Made by a program: the position numbers and the translations under genes. Positions 44,793 through 52,242 of a stretch of 64,000 nucleotides of DNA are shown one piece after another. This stretch comes from an uncultured Bacteroidales bacterium (lineage in GTDB: Bacteria > Bacteroidota > Bacteroidia > Bacteroidales > Paludibacteraceae): the NCBI GenBank assembly GCA_902784585.1, contig CACZVM010000006.1, forward strand, positions 33,793-97,792, read 5' to 3'. The notes under the pieces were generated by a model. It was not told the origin of the DNA. It worked only from the letters and a program-made list of their open reading frames with translations, and did not search any database. The stretch's first letter is position 1. Each line of letters begins with the position of its first letter.

Positions 44793-45767
44793 TTATTTCC
44801 AACATTCCTGACAAATGGTCGGTGCTTCGCGCAGGGCTCTTCGGCGAAACGCATTCGCTTCAGTAGAGCAGAACAGTTCGCGCAGGTGCGCGTTCATTAT
44901 GTTCCCGTACGCATACGCGTGCGCTTTGTCGTAACAGCAAGGCAACACCTCGCCCGTAGTAGTGACCACACATCCGCTCCATACGCGCATACATCCGCGA
45001 CGCAGCGAACGACGGTGGTAGCGGCCGTCTTCGGCTTTGACATAACGACTGTAACGCGGGTTGGTCGGCATCAGCGGATGACCGTCACGGTAGTCGTAGA
45101 GTTGTGCGGTCTTGAGCGTCAACCGATCAGCGCCCAATGTCTTGTATTGCTGCTTCAGCGCCGTCCACTCGTGCTCGTTGGTGCGCAGCCGCAGACATTG
45201 CAGTTCGATCGTGATCCGACTGTGCAAACGCTCCTTGGCTTCGAGCAGCCATCGCAGTGCATCTTTGCATTGACGGATGTCACCTCCGATGCGGTAGGCA
45301 CTGTATGAGGTTTCCGTGAGTCCATCCATCGAAACGATGATACGGTTGAGCCCTGCGCCGACAAGTGCCTCGGCACATTCGAGCGTCATCGCCATGGCGT
45401 TGGTGCTCACGATCGTATAGAGCCCCGCCTCATGCGCCTCTGCGATCATGAGCGGCAGGTCTTTATTCAATAGCGGTTCGCCCTGAAAATAGAATTGGAT
45501 GGTGAAAGCCGTAGTGCGCACTTCGCTCAGCACGCGTTGCCATACTTCGCGGGACATAAACCTTTCGGAATTTCGATATTTCGATATTTCAATATTTCGA
45601 AGACCGACCGGGCAGGCGGGACAGCGGAGTTGGCACACGGCAGACGGTTCGACGCTCACAAAGAGCGGCGAATGCGAAATATGCACCGAACCGAACAGGC
45701 TCAGTGCATAGTTCCAATAACAACGCAGGGCGTTAGTGAAGCGCGATCTTGTTAACACGACGCTCAT
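44793..45767 (-). CDS. Radical SAM/SPASM-domain protein
   Basis: 324 residues from ATG 45767, which overlaps rpiB by 35 nt; a TTG at 45794 is possible. The radical SAM cluster motif is CQLRCPAC (Cys45, 49, 52). The SPASM-type C-terminus has Cys residues in GCMRVWSGCVVTTTGEVLPCCYDK and ICQEC, for auxiliary iron-sulfur clusters. This group modifies peptides or sugars or matures enzymes; no target is evident nearby. A stretch right after the cluster motif (RNIEISKYRNSERF) is encoded by tandem GAAATATC words and looks inserted. Confidence 0.85.
   Translation of the reverse strand: MSVVLTRSRFTNALRCYWNYALSLFGSVHISHSPLFVSVEPSAVCQLRCPACPVGLRNIEISKYRNSERFMSREVWQRVLSEVRTTAFTIQFYFQGEPLLNKDLPLMIAEAHEAGLYTIVSTNAMAMTLECAEALVGAGLNRIIVSMDGLTETSYSAYRIGGDIRQCKDALRWLLEAKERLHSRITIELQCLRLRTNEHEWTALKQQYKTLGADRLTLKTAQLYDYRDGHPLMPTNPRYSRYVKAEDGRYHRRSLRRGCMRVWSGCVVTTTGEVLPCCYDKAHAYAYGNIMNAHLRELFCSTEANAFRRRALREAPTICQECWK
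45566..45602. repeat. GAAATATC tandem words inside the radical SAM gene
   Basis: Plus strand reads TTTCGGAATTTCGATATTTCGATATTTCAATATTTCG. Four near-perfect 8-9-nt units, in frame, code for RNIEISKYRNSE just after the radical SAM cysteines. Confidence 0.7.
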
Positions 45768-46164
45768 GACGACCGCCTTCAAAATCAGTAGCAAAGAATG
45801 TACGAACGATGGCCAAAGCTTTCTCCTCGGAGATGAAGTTAGCCGGCATACCTAATACGTTCGCATTATTATGCTGACGTGCAAGTTCAGCCAGAGGCAC
45901 ATCCCAGCAGAGCGCTGCGCGGATGCCCTGATGCTTATTGGCCGTCATGGTAATACCGTTACCGGTGGAGCAGATGACGATGCCGAAGTCGTACTCACCC
46001 TTCTCTACAGCCTCGGCACAAGGATGTGCAAAGTCGGGATAGTCACAACTATCGGTGTTGTAGCAACCAAAATCATGGGTCTTGGCACCCTGCTGTTCCA
46101 ACCATGCTACCACTTTCTGCTTGAGGTTAAAACCTGCATGGTCGCTTGCCAAGGCAATTTTCAT
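45733..46164 (-). CDS. rpiB: Ribose 5-phosphate isomerase B
   Basis: 143 residues from the ATG at 46164 (another ATG lies 18 nt upstream); the family normally begins MKIALASDHAG as here. Interconverts ribose 5-phosphate and ribulose 5-phosphate in the pentose phosphate pathway. Catalytic Cys65 lies in VICSTGNG; the SDHAGF motif is at the N-terminus. It overlaps the following radical SAM gene. Confidence 0.93.
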   Translation of the reverse strand: MKIALASDHAGFNLKQKVVAWLEQQGAKTHDFGCYNTDSCDYPDFAHPCAEAVEKGEYDFGIVICSTGNGITMTANKHQGIRAALCWDVPLAELARQHNNANVLGMPANFISEEKALAIVRTFFATDFEGGRHERRVNKIALH

Positions 46165-46211
46165 TTCACTGAGATTTTTCATACTGCGTATATAGAATTA
46201 AAGTGAGACAA

Positions 46212-46826
46212 TCAGAAGATAATGGCCAAGTTGCCGAACATCAGCTTGCAGGCAATCGCCAGCACGATGATGCCGAAGAACTTGCGGATGATATAGAGCG
46301 AAGTCTGGCCCAGATACTTGGTCAACCAATGAGTACCTACCAGCACCAGAAACAAGACCAAGATACAAAGCACCAGCGAAATACATAAGCTGGCTATACT
46401 ATACTCCGCTGTGATAGCCAACAACGCCGTGAAAGCACCGGGACCCGCATACATCGGAAAGGCCAACGGCACGATCGAACCGCCCACTGCACCTACCGTA
46501 TCCTCCAGCTTGTCATTTTGGAAAATGGTGATATCCAGGATCATCTCCAGTGCCATCAGGAAGATCACAAAACCGCCGGCAATAGCGAAATACTCTATTT
46601 GCACGCCGAAGAGCTTTAGAATCCATTCTCCCAGAAAGAGGAAGGACATCAGGATAACCAGGCTGGCCAGACATACGCGCCAGGCACTGATCTTCGTTCC
46701 CTTCTTCTCCATCGATATCGTGACGGGGATGTTTCCGAACGGATCAATAATAGCAATCAGGAAAATAAACGAAGATAAAACCTGCCAAATATCAACAGCA
46801 CCAAAAAAATTCTGTAGTGTTCCCAT
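46212..46826 (-). CDS. MarC-family membrane protein
   Basis: 204 residues from ATG 46826; the longer frame upstream runs through the promoter. Six membrane helices, with the MarC signature FLIAIIDPFGNIPVTISM near residues 20-38 and AGPGAFTALLAI in the second half. MarC proteins were once linked to multidrug resistance but their function is not established. Driven by a promoter divergent from that of efp. Confidence 0.88.
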   Translation of the reverse strand: MGTLQNFFGAVDIWQVLSSFIFLIAIIDPFGNIPVTISMEKKGTKISAWRVCLASLVILMSFLFLGEWILKLFGVQIEYFAIAGGFVIFLMALEMILDITIFQNDKLEDTVGAVGGSIVPLAFPMYAGPGAFTALLAITAEYSIASLCISLVLCILVLFLVLVGTHWLTKYLGQTSLYIIRKFFGIIVLAIACKLMFGNLAIIF

Positions 46827-46847
46827 TGTATTTTCTAAATTAGCGCA

Positions 46848-46879
46848 CAAAAATAGTAAAAAATTTGCATATATGCAAG
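46848..46879 (-). promoter_or_regulatory. Promoter of marC-family gene, shares its -33 dyad with efp
   Basis: Minus strand: -33 CTTG (complement of 46876-46879), 20-nt spacer, -7 TATTTTTG (complement of 46848-46855), 22 nt before the start. The -33 box is one half of the palindrome TTGCATATATGCAA (46865-46878), whose other half is the efp -33 box. Confidence 0.7.
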
Positions 46880-46895
46880 ATTTTTTGTAATTTTG
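46864..46895 (+). promoter_or_regulatory. Promoter of efp
   Basis: -33 TTTG 46864-46867, 20-nt spacer, -7 TAATTTTG 46888-46895, then CAGCG. Extended -33 TTTGCATATATGCAA is palindromic and shared with the divergent promoter. Confidence 0.85.
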
Positions 46896-46953
46896 CAGCG
46901 TTTTTTTGAGAAATATACTATAATTCATCAATTTGAAATCATAAATTATTTGT

Positions 46954-47517
46954 ATGATTAACAGTCAAGACATTAAGAACGGTGTATGCATTCGCATGGA
47001 CGGCCGTTTGTATTTCGTTATTGAGTTTTTGCATGTAAAACCCGGCAAGGGTAACACGATCATGCGTGTTAAGTTCAAAGATGTAGTGGATGGCCGCGTG
47101 CTGGAGCGCCGCTTCAATATCGGTGAGAAACTCGAGGATGTACGCGTAGAGCGCCGTCCGTATCAATTCCTCTACAAAGAGGGTGAGGACTATATCTTCA
47201 TGAACAACGAGACGTTTGAGCAAGTGCCTATTGCGCACGACCTGATTACCGGTGTGGACTTCCTCAAAGAAGGTATGACCGTAGAAGTTGTTTCCGATGC
47301 TTCTACCGATACGGTGCTCTTTGCCGAACTGCCTACCAAGGTGGAGCTGCAAGTGACCTATACTGAGCCCGGTCTGAAGGGCGACACCGCCACCAACACC
47401 TTGAAGCCGGCTACGGTAGAGACAGGTGCTGAGGTACGCGTACCGCTGTTCATCAACGAGGGTGAGATCATCCGCATTGACACCCGTGACGGCAGCTATT
47501 GCGAGCGCGTTCGCTAA
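46954..47517 (+). CDS. efp: Translation elongation factor P
   Basis: 187 residues, three beta-barrel domains. Relieves ribosome stalling at polyproline. The loop [13 protein letters not shown] carries Lys32, which corresponds to the modifiable Lys34 of E. coli EF-P. The C-terminal signature [24 protein letters not shown]-type region is present. Single gene with its own consensus promoter and a downstream hairpin. Confidence 0.96.
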   Translation: MINSQDIKNGVCIRMDGRLYFVIEFLHVKPGKGNTIMRVKFKDVVDGRVLERRFNIGEKLEDVRVERRPYQFLYKEGEDYIFMNNETFEQVPIAHDLITGVDFLKEGMTVEVVSDASTDTVLFAELPTKVELQVTYTEPGLKGDTATNTLKPATVETGAEVRVPLFINEGEIIRIDTRDGSYCERVR

Positions 47518-47535
47518 TACGAAAGAAAATCCAAC

Positions 47536-47563
47536 GATAGCCGTGCTACCTGGTACGGCTATC
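47536..47563 (+). terminator. Strong hairpin after efp
   Basis: GATAGCCGT (47536-47544) and ACGGCTATC (47555-47563) form a perfect 9-bp stem 18 nt after the efp stop. No long T run follows, so termination may be incomplete or the hairpin may protect the mRNA end. Confidence 0.55.
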
Positions 47564-47595
47564 ATTGTGTATGAGCAAAGTCCCCACCAATAGGG

Positions 47596-47627
47596 ATTGC
47601 GCAGGTCGGCAAAGAGCAGTATTTTTG
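47596..47627 (+). promoter_or_regulatory. Promoter of the FeoB-like gene
   Basis: -33 ATTG 47596-47599 (weak match), 20-nt spacer, -7 TATTTTTG 47620-47627. The start codon GTG at 47632 lies only 4 nt beyond the -7 box, so the transcript would be leaderless or nearly so. Confidence 0.55.
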
Positions 47628-47631
47628 CAGC

Positions 47632-49305
47632 GTGATTAAGATAGCAGTTATAGGATTACCCCGGAGCGGTAAGAGTTCTCTCTGTAAGGCCTTGCAGAAT
47701 GTGGCCGACAGAGAGTATTGTGACGTGCAGTTCGTAGAGGTGCACAACCCCGATCATGTACACGGACACGTTTATGACGTCGTGTTGCAGGTGGTTGATT
47801 CCACCCGTCTCGAGGACTCACTGATGCTCACACCGCATATCATCGACGAGGAGCAGAAGATCGTGCTGGCTATCGGTCGCTACGACCTGCTGCAGAAGAC
47901 CGACCACTCGCTCAATATTCCTAAGCTGGAGCAACTCATCGGTGTACCTACCTGTCGCGTATCCGTTCGTCTCAACTACGGTCTGCATAACTGTCTGTCT
48001 ATCCTAGAAGAGGTAGCCGAACGGCCGGTGTCGAAGGCACACCCTATCTACCACCAGCGCGACCTGGACGATACGGATGCGTATCGTGCGTATGTGCATG
48101 GTATTCTGACCGAGACGCTCACGCATGCCAAAGACGATAAGCACCAAACGCGGTTGGAGCGCATCGACAAGGTGCTGACCAACCCGTGGCTGGGTTTCCC
48201 CATCATGATGGCGCTGCTCTATTTCGTCTTCTGGTGCACCTTCACGCTCGGTGCGTATCCGCAGGCGTGGATCGCAGGCGGTATAGAGGGGCTGGTAGAA
48301 TGGCTCAACGGGCTCTGGACCGATGGCGGTTGGCTGCGCGGACTGCTGATAGACGGTGTGCTACAGGGTGTGGGCGCCGTACTCTCCTTCCTGCCGAACA
48401 TCATCATCCTCTTCTTCTTTATCTCCCTAATGGAGGACTCGGGCTACATGGCCCGCGAGGCGTATATCATGGATACTATCATGCACCGCGTAGGTCTGCA
48501 CGGCCGCAGTTTTGTACCGATGCTGATGGGCTTCGGTTGCAACGTGCCGGCTATCATGGCGGCGCGTGACATACAGAACCCCAAAGACCGCACGCTGACG
48601 ATGCTGATGGTACCCTTTATGTCCTGTTCGGCGCGTCTGCCGGTATACATGCTGTTTGTGGACACGTTCTTCGCGCGCCATAAGGCGTTGGTGATGATCT
48701 CGCTCTATGCCATCGGCATCGGGCTGTCCATCCTCTTTGCGCTCATCATGAAGCGCACACGCTGGTTCCGTCAGGACGACGATGATACAGTCAACGAGTT
48801 GCCGGTATTCCGTGTGCCGCGTGCCCGCAACACGGCTGCGCATATATGGGAACGTGTGGCCGACTATCTACAGAAGATTTGTACGGTCATCATATGGGCC
48901 AGCATCATCATCTGGGCGCTGGAGTATTTCCCCGGTCAGGACCTGAACGATCTGGAGAACTCCTATCTGGCCATGATAGGCCGTGGCGTAGCGCCGCTGA
49001 TGGCGCCGCTGGGATTCGACTGGAAGATGTCGGTCTGCCTGCTGACAGGTCTGCCGGCCAAGGAGGCCATCGTCTCGACGCTGGCTATCCTCTATGGAGG
49101 TGACATCGCTGCTGCCGGCTTTACGCCACTGACCGCCTTCTCTTTCCTCATATTCGTACTACTCTATTTCCCCTGCGTAGCCACCATCGCTACGCTGCAT
49201 CGCGAGGCGGGCCGCCGCTGGGCGATCTTCACCGTCATGCACAGCTTGCTGCTGGCATGGCTCATGGCATTCGCTATCTACCAGATAGGAATGCTGCTTT
49301 CGTAA
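47632..49305 (+). CDS. FeoB-like ferrous iron transporter with reduced G domain
   Basis: 557 residues from GTG 47632, much shorter than usual FeoB (about 700-830). The membrane core is well kept: start near residue 184 (NPWLGFPIMMALLYF), first Gate motif GFGCNVPAIMAAR (about 300-312), SCSARLPVY, and a second Gate half with LLTGLPAKEAIVSTL. The N-terminal G domain keeps a P loop (GLPRSGKSS, residues 8-16) but the span up to VVDSTRLEDSL (about 55-63) is only some 35 residues, no DxPG (G3) is present, and the G4 site reads GRYD instead of NxxD. Nucleotide control is therefore doubtful. No FeoA gene or fusion. A TPP riboswitch and TonB-dependent receptor follow, so iron may not be the substrate. 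Confidence 0.8.
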   Translation: MIKIAVIGLPRSGKSSLCKALQNVADREYCDVQFVEVHNPDHVHGHVYDVVLQVVDSTRLEDSLMLTPHIIDEEQKIVLAIGRYDLLQKTDHSLNIPKLEQLIGVPTCRVSVRLNYGLHNCLSILEEVAERPVSKAHPIYHQRDLDDTDAYRAYVHGILTETLTHAKDDKHQTRLERIDKVLTNPWLGFPIMMALLYFVFWCTFTLGAYPQAWIAGGIEGLVEWLNGLWTDGGWLRGLLIDGVLQGVGAVLSFLPNIIILFFFISLMEDSGYMAREAYIMDTIMHRVGLHGRSFVPMLMGFGCNVPAIMAARDIQNPKDRTLTMLMVPFMSCSARLPVYMLFVDTFFARHKALVMISLYAIGIGLSILFALIMKRTRWFRQDDDDTVNELPVFRVPRARNTAAHIWERVADYLQKICTVIIWASIIIWALEYFPGQDLNDLENSYLAMIGRGVAPLMAPLGFDWKMSVCLLTGLPAKEAIVSTLAILYGGDIAAAGFTPLTAFSFLIFVLLYFPCVATIATLHREAGRRWAIFTVMHSLLLAWLMAFAIYQIGMLLS

Positions 49306-49310
49306 ACATA

Positions 49311-49374
49311 TGTTCGGGGTGCCACGGCTGAGATTATACCCGTAGAACTTGAACAGATAATGCTGTTAAAGGAA
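49311..49374 (+). promoter_or_regulatory. TPP (thiamin pyrophosphate) riboswitch
   Basis: The conserved blocks of the THI element appear in order: CGGGGTGCC (49315-49323), GGCTGAGA, ATACCCGTAGAACTTGA and GATAATGCTGT (to 49366), then AAAGGAA. The P3 arm is very short (GCC-AC-GGC). P4/P5 can pair ACAG with CTGT around GATAATG. The element ends at the ATG of the receptor gene, and its last bases (AAAGGAA) are the likely ribosome-binding site, so TPP binding should hide the start and shut off translation. An ATG inside the GATAATG block (49360) is not the start codon. Confidence 0.85.
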
Positions 49375-51636
49375 ATGAAAAATCCAAGATTTATTACTCT
49401 TTACGGCGCATGCGTGCTGGCTATGTCAGCCCTTGCGCAGACAACAGAAGACACGCTGACGGTGCTGATGCACCAGCTGGAGGACATCGAGGTAAGCGCA
49501 ATGCGCGTACAACAGACCACACTCTCCACAGCGGTAGTGAAGAACGACGAGCTGAACCGTGACAACACGGGGCAGAACCTGCCATACCTGCTGGCCACCA
49601 CACCGGGTCTGCAGGTGACATCAGACGACGGTCTGGGCGTGGGTTATACCTATTTCCGCGTACGCGGCACCGACCATACGCGTATCAACATGACTGTCAA
49701 CGAGGTGCCGCTCAACGACCAGGAGAGCCAGACCGTCTTCTGGGTCAACATGACCGACATGAGTTCGTCTATCTCGCAGGTGGACGTGCAGCGCGGCGTA
49801 GGCACCAGCACCAGCGGTTCGGCCTTCGGCGCGAGCCTGAACATGCAGACCAACATGCTGGACAGCATCAGCCGTCTGACGCTTGCGTTCAACGGAGGTA
49901 TGTACAACACCTTCCGCGCCATGGTCAATGCGCATGCCTCCATCAGCAACCGATGGATGATGAACGCACGCTTCACCAAGGTCAACTCCGACGGATTCGT
50001 CTATCGCACCGGTAGCGACCTGTACAGCTATTACGGCGACATCGGTTGGTACGGCAAGAAGACACAGGTCATCGCTCGTGCTTTCGGTGGCGCAGAGAAG
50101 ACCGGCATGGGATGGGAAGGTGTGTCCTACGACGTCGCCTACGGGCTGAACGGGGCAGACCGGCGCTACAACCCTGCCGGCGAATATACGGTCAAGGCCA
50201 GCGACGGCAGCGACTCGACGGTCTATTATCCCAACCAGACGGACAACTACGCGCAGCAACATGCCCAACTGACCATCAACCATCGTTTCACGCCCCGCTG
50301 GAGTCTCACCGCCACTTTCCATTACACCCATGGCAGCGGATACTACGAGCAGTATAAGAAGAAGAAATACAGCTACTGGGGCCTGCCCGACAGCGGCAAA
50401 AGTTATGGCATGTACCAGAAATGGCTCAGCAACCATTTCGCGGGCTTTATGATATCCGCCAAGTATATCTCCGAACCGGTGGATCTGCAGGTGGGTGCGG
50501 CCGCCAGCAATTACCTTGGCCGTCACTGGGGACAACTGGAATATCTGGCCACGCCGGCTGCCGCTACCCTACCCATCCACTACGAGTACTACCGCAACCG
50601 TGCCAACAAGATCGACGCCAACGCCTACACCAAGGTCAACTGGCGTATCATCCACCGCACACGCGAACAACTGGCCCTCTACGCCGATATGCAGTACCGC
50701 TTTGTTCGCTACACCCTCAGCGGTATCAACGACGAGACCATGACCGACCTGCCGCTCACGCGCGACTTCCATTTCTTCAACCCAAAGGCCGGACTGACCT
50801 ACCAGAACCACAATCACCTGCTCTCCGCCTCGTTCGCCATCGCCAATCGAGACCCGAGCCGTAGCAACTATACCGACAACCTGGCCTACGATCCCGCCAC
50901 CGGCACCTACACCGGACGCATGCCGCAGGCAGAGACGCTCTACGACTATGAGCTGGGCTACCAGTACATGCACACACGATTTAATATCGGTATCAACCTC
51001 TATTTCATGGACTACGACAACCAACTCGTGCTGACCGGCGAATACAACGACGTAGGCAAATACCTGACCACGAATGTCAAGGACTCCTATCGTATGGGAG
51101 CCGAGTTGACGGCCGGTGTGAAGATCACCGATTGGTTCCGCTGGGAGGGAAACCTGGTCGTAAGCCGCAATAAGATACAGCACTACAAGCAGTATATCGA
51201 CCTCTACGACGATGCCGACAACTGGAACTGGATGGGTCAGGACAGCATAGAGGGTGAGGTGACCATCGCTTTCTCGCCCACGGTGACCGCGATGAGCCTC
51301 TTTACGTTCGACTACAAGGGTTTTGTCGGCACTATCCAGACCAATGTCACGAGCCGTCAGTATCTGGACAACACCATGGATACGAACGCGATGCTCAAGG
51401 CCTTCACTACCACGAATATCCACCTCGAGTACAACCTTCCGATGAAGCAATGGTTGGGCAAGCGACGCAGTGTTCCGGAGGTGAGGCTGCTCTGCCAACT
51501 CAACAACCTCTTCAACGCCAAGTTCGCCAGCAACGGAGGTGCCGAAGCCAGTCGATTTGCTGACGGTAGCCGTTGTGCATGGTATTACGCCCAGGCCGGC
51601 ATCAACGTCCACGCCGGCTTCGTAGTGGAATGGTAA
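49375..51636 (+). CDS. TonB-dependent outer-membrane receptor under TPP riboswitch control
   Basis: 753 residues from ATG 49375; the upstream ATG at 49360 lies within the riboswitch core. Signal peptide MKNPRFITLYGACVLAMSALAQ. The plug domain (NLPYLLATTPGLQVTSDDGLG, FRVRGTDHTRINMTVNEVPLND, VDVQRGVGTSTSGSAFGASLN) is complete, with no N-terminal carboxypeptidase-like domain. A 22-strand-type barrel follows (YNLPMKQWLGKR... near the end, final GFVVEW). Because the riboswitch precedes it, the likely cargo is thiamin or a precursor, not iron. No inner-membrane PnuT or thiamin pyrophosphokinase gene is adjacent. Confidence 0.88.
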   Translation: MKNPRFITLYGACVLAMSALAQTTEDTLTVLMHQLEDIEVSAMRVQQTTLSTAVVKNDELNRDNTGQNLPYLLATTPGLQVTSDDGLGVGYTYFRVRGTDHTRINMTVNEVPLNDQESQTVFWVNMTDMSSSISQVDVQRGVGTSTSGSAFGASLNMQTNMLDSISRLTLAFNGGMYNTFRAMVNAHASISNRWMMNARFTKVNSDGFVYRTGSDLYSYYGDIGWYGKKTQVIARAFGGAEKTGMGWEGVSYDVAYGLNGADRRYNPAGEYTVKASDGSDSTVYYPNQTDNYAQQHAQLTINHRFTPRWSLTATFHYTHGSGYYEQYKKKKYSYWGLPDSGKSYGMYQKWLSNHFAGFMISAKYISEPVDLQVGAAASNYLGRHWGQLEYLATPAAATLPIHYEYYRNRANKIDANAYTKVNWRIIHRTREQLALYADMQYRFVRYTLSGINDETMTDLPLTRDFHFFNPKAGLTYQNHNHLLSASFAIANRDPSRSNYTDNLAYDPATGTYTGRMPQAETLYDYELGYQYMHTRFNIGINLYFMDYDNQLVLTGEYNDVGKYLTTNVKDSYRMGAELTAGVKITDWFRWEGNLVVSRNKIQHYKQYIDLYDDADNWNWMGQDSIEGEVTIAFSPTVTAMSLFTFDYKGFVGTIQTNVTSRQYLDNTMDTNAMLKAFTTTNIHLEYNLPMKQWLGKRRSVPEVRLLCQLNNLFNAKFASNGGAEASRFADGSRCAWYYAQAGINVHAGFVVEW

Positions 51637-51945
51637 AACAAGAATAAATTTGAGTTCGTCGGCTGCCTATTTCCATGTGCAGCCTGGAGGTAGTCGAATT
51701 TTTGCCATCGCTGTGCTCCAGTTAATTTTCAGGTAAATGTCTCGATAATGTCTCGATCACTCTCGGCTTGGTCTCCCCGACCGCCTTCCCCTGAATGATG
51801 CATGCCCCTTCCCGTGTAACGGTTTCCCCGATATGCAGGGACACTTAGCCTTCGAAATTACGCTCGCTTAATCCAGAGAACGGCAATCATTTGGGCAAAG
51901 AAAAGCACGCTTAAGCAAGCATAGACAACTTTTTTTGCCAAAAAT
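51637..51945. other. Intergenic region with a 40-codon ORF-like element on the minus strand
   Basis: No standard gene. A 6-bp hairpin GGCTGC/GCAGCC at 51661-51684 may be a terminator for the receptor gene. On the minus strand, GTG at 51844 to TAA at 51722 gives a 40-residue frame (GETVTREGACIIQGKAV and KPRVIETLSRHLPEN) that looks protein-like, but no start signal or homologue can be shown. The direct repeat AATGTCTCGAT occurs twice at about 51733-51757. The rest shows nothing I can name. Confidence 0.4.
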
Positions 51946-51977
51946 CTTGTACATTTGAAAAAATTGTTGTACCTTTG
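51946..51977 (+). promoter_or_regulatory. Promoter of tRNA-Ser
   Basis: -33 CTTG 51946-51949, 20-nt spacer, -7 TACCTTTG 51970-51977, then CACCCG; 14 nt before the mature tRNA. Confidence 0.75.
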
Positions 51978-51991
51978 CACCCGTTTTCAGA

Positions 51992-52076
51992 GGAAGGATG
52001 GCAGAGTGGTCTAATGCATCGGTCTTGAAAACCGACGTACTGAGAGGTACCGGGGGTTCGAATCCCTCTCCTTCCG
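51992..52076 (+). tRNA. tRNA-Ser (anticodon TGA)
   Basis: 85 nt. Acceptor GGAAGGA (51992-51998) pairs with TCCTTCC (52069-52075), discriminator G. Anticodon stem TCGGT/ACCGA with loop CTTGAAA gives TGA. A long variable arm (GTAC-TGAGAG-GTAC) is as expected for serine, and the T arm is GGGGG-TTCGAAT-CCCTC. No encoded CCA. Confidence 0.93.
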
Positions 52077-52085
52077 CAAACAATA

Positions 52086-52137
52086 AGCGATTTGTCTGTC
52101 TGAGTTTACTCAAGCAAGCAAATCGCTCTTTTTGTTT
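52086..52137 (+). terminator. Terminator after tRNA-Ser
   Basis: AGCGATTTG (52086-52094) pairs with CAAATCGCT (52119-52127), with an inner TGAGT/ACTCA hairpin, followed by CTTTTTTG. Strong Rho-independent terminator 9 nt after the tRNA. Confidence 0.85.
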
Positions 52138-52202
52138 GTACAGGATGCCGTCGGCAGACTGCGGGCATTCGGGGGAATTGCGAAGCAAGGCGGCGTCCGA
52201 AT

Positions 52203-52237
52203 CCCACGGACAGGGCCTCCTCACCCCACGGACAGGG
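52203..52237. repeat. Direct repeat CCCACGGACAGGG, two copies
   Basis: Copies at 52203-52215 and 52225-52237, just downstream of the era stop codon. Meaning unknown. Confidence 0.7.
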
Positions 52238-52242
52238 ATGAG

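Noticed and set aside
49360-49374. ATG at 49360 as the start of the TonB-dependent receptor
   Set aside because: It is the ATG of the conserved GATAATGC block of the TPP riboswitch; the signal peptide begins at 49375.
51700-51945. Housekeeping ncRNA (6S, RNase P RNA, SRP RNA, tmRNA) in the gap before tRNA-Ser
   Set aside because: None of the conserved cores of these RNAs was found, and the gap is too short for RNase P RNA or tmRNA.
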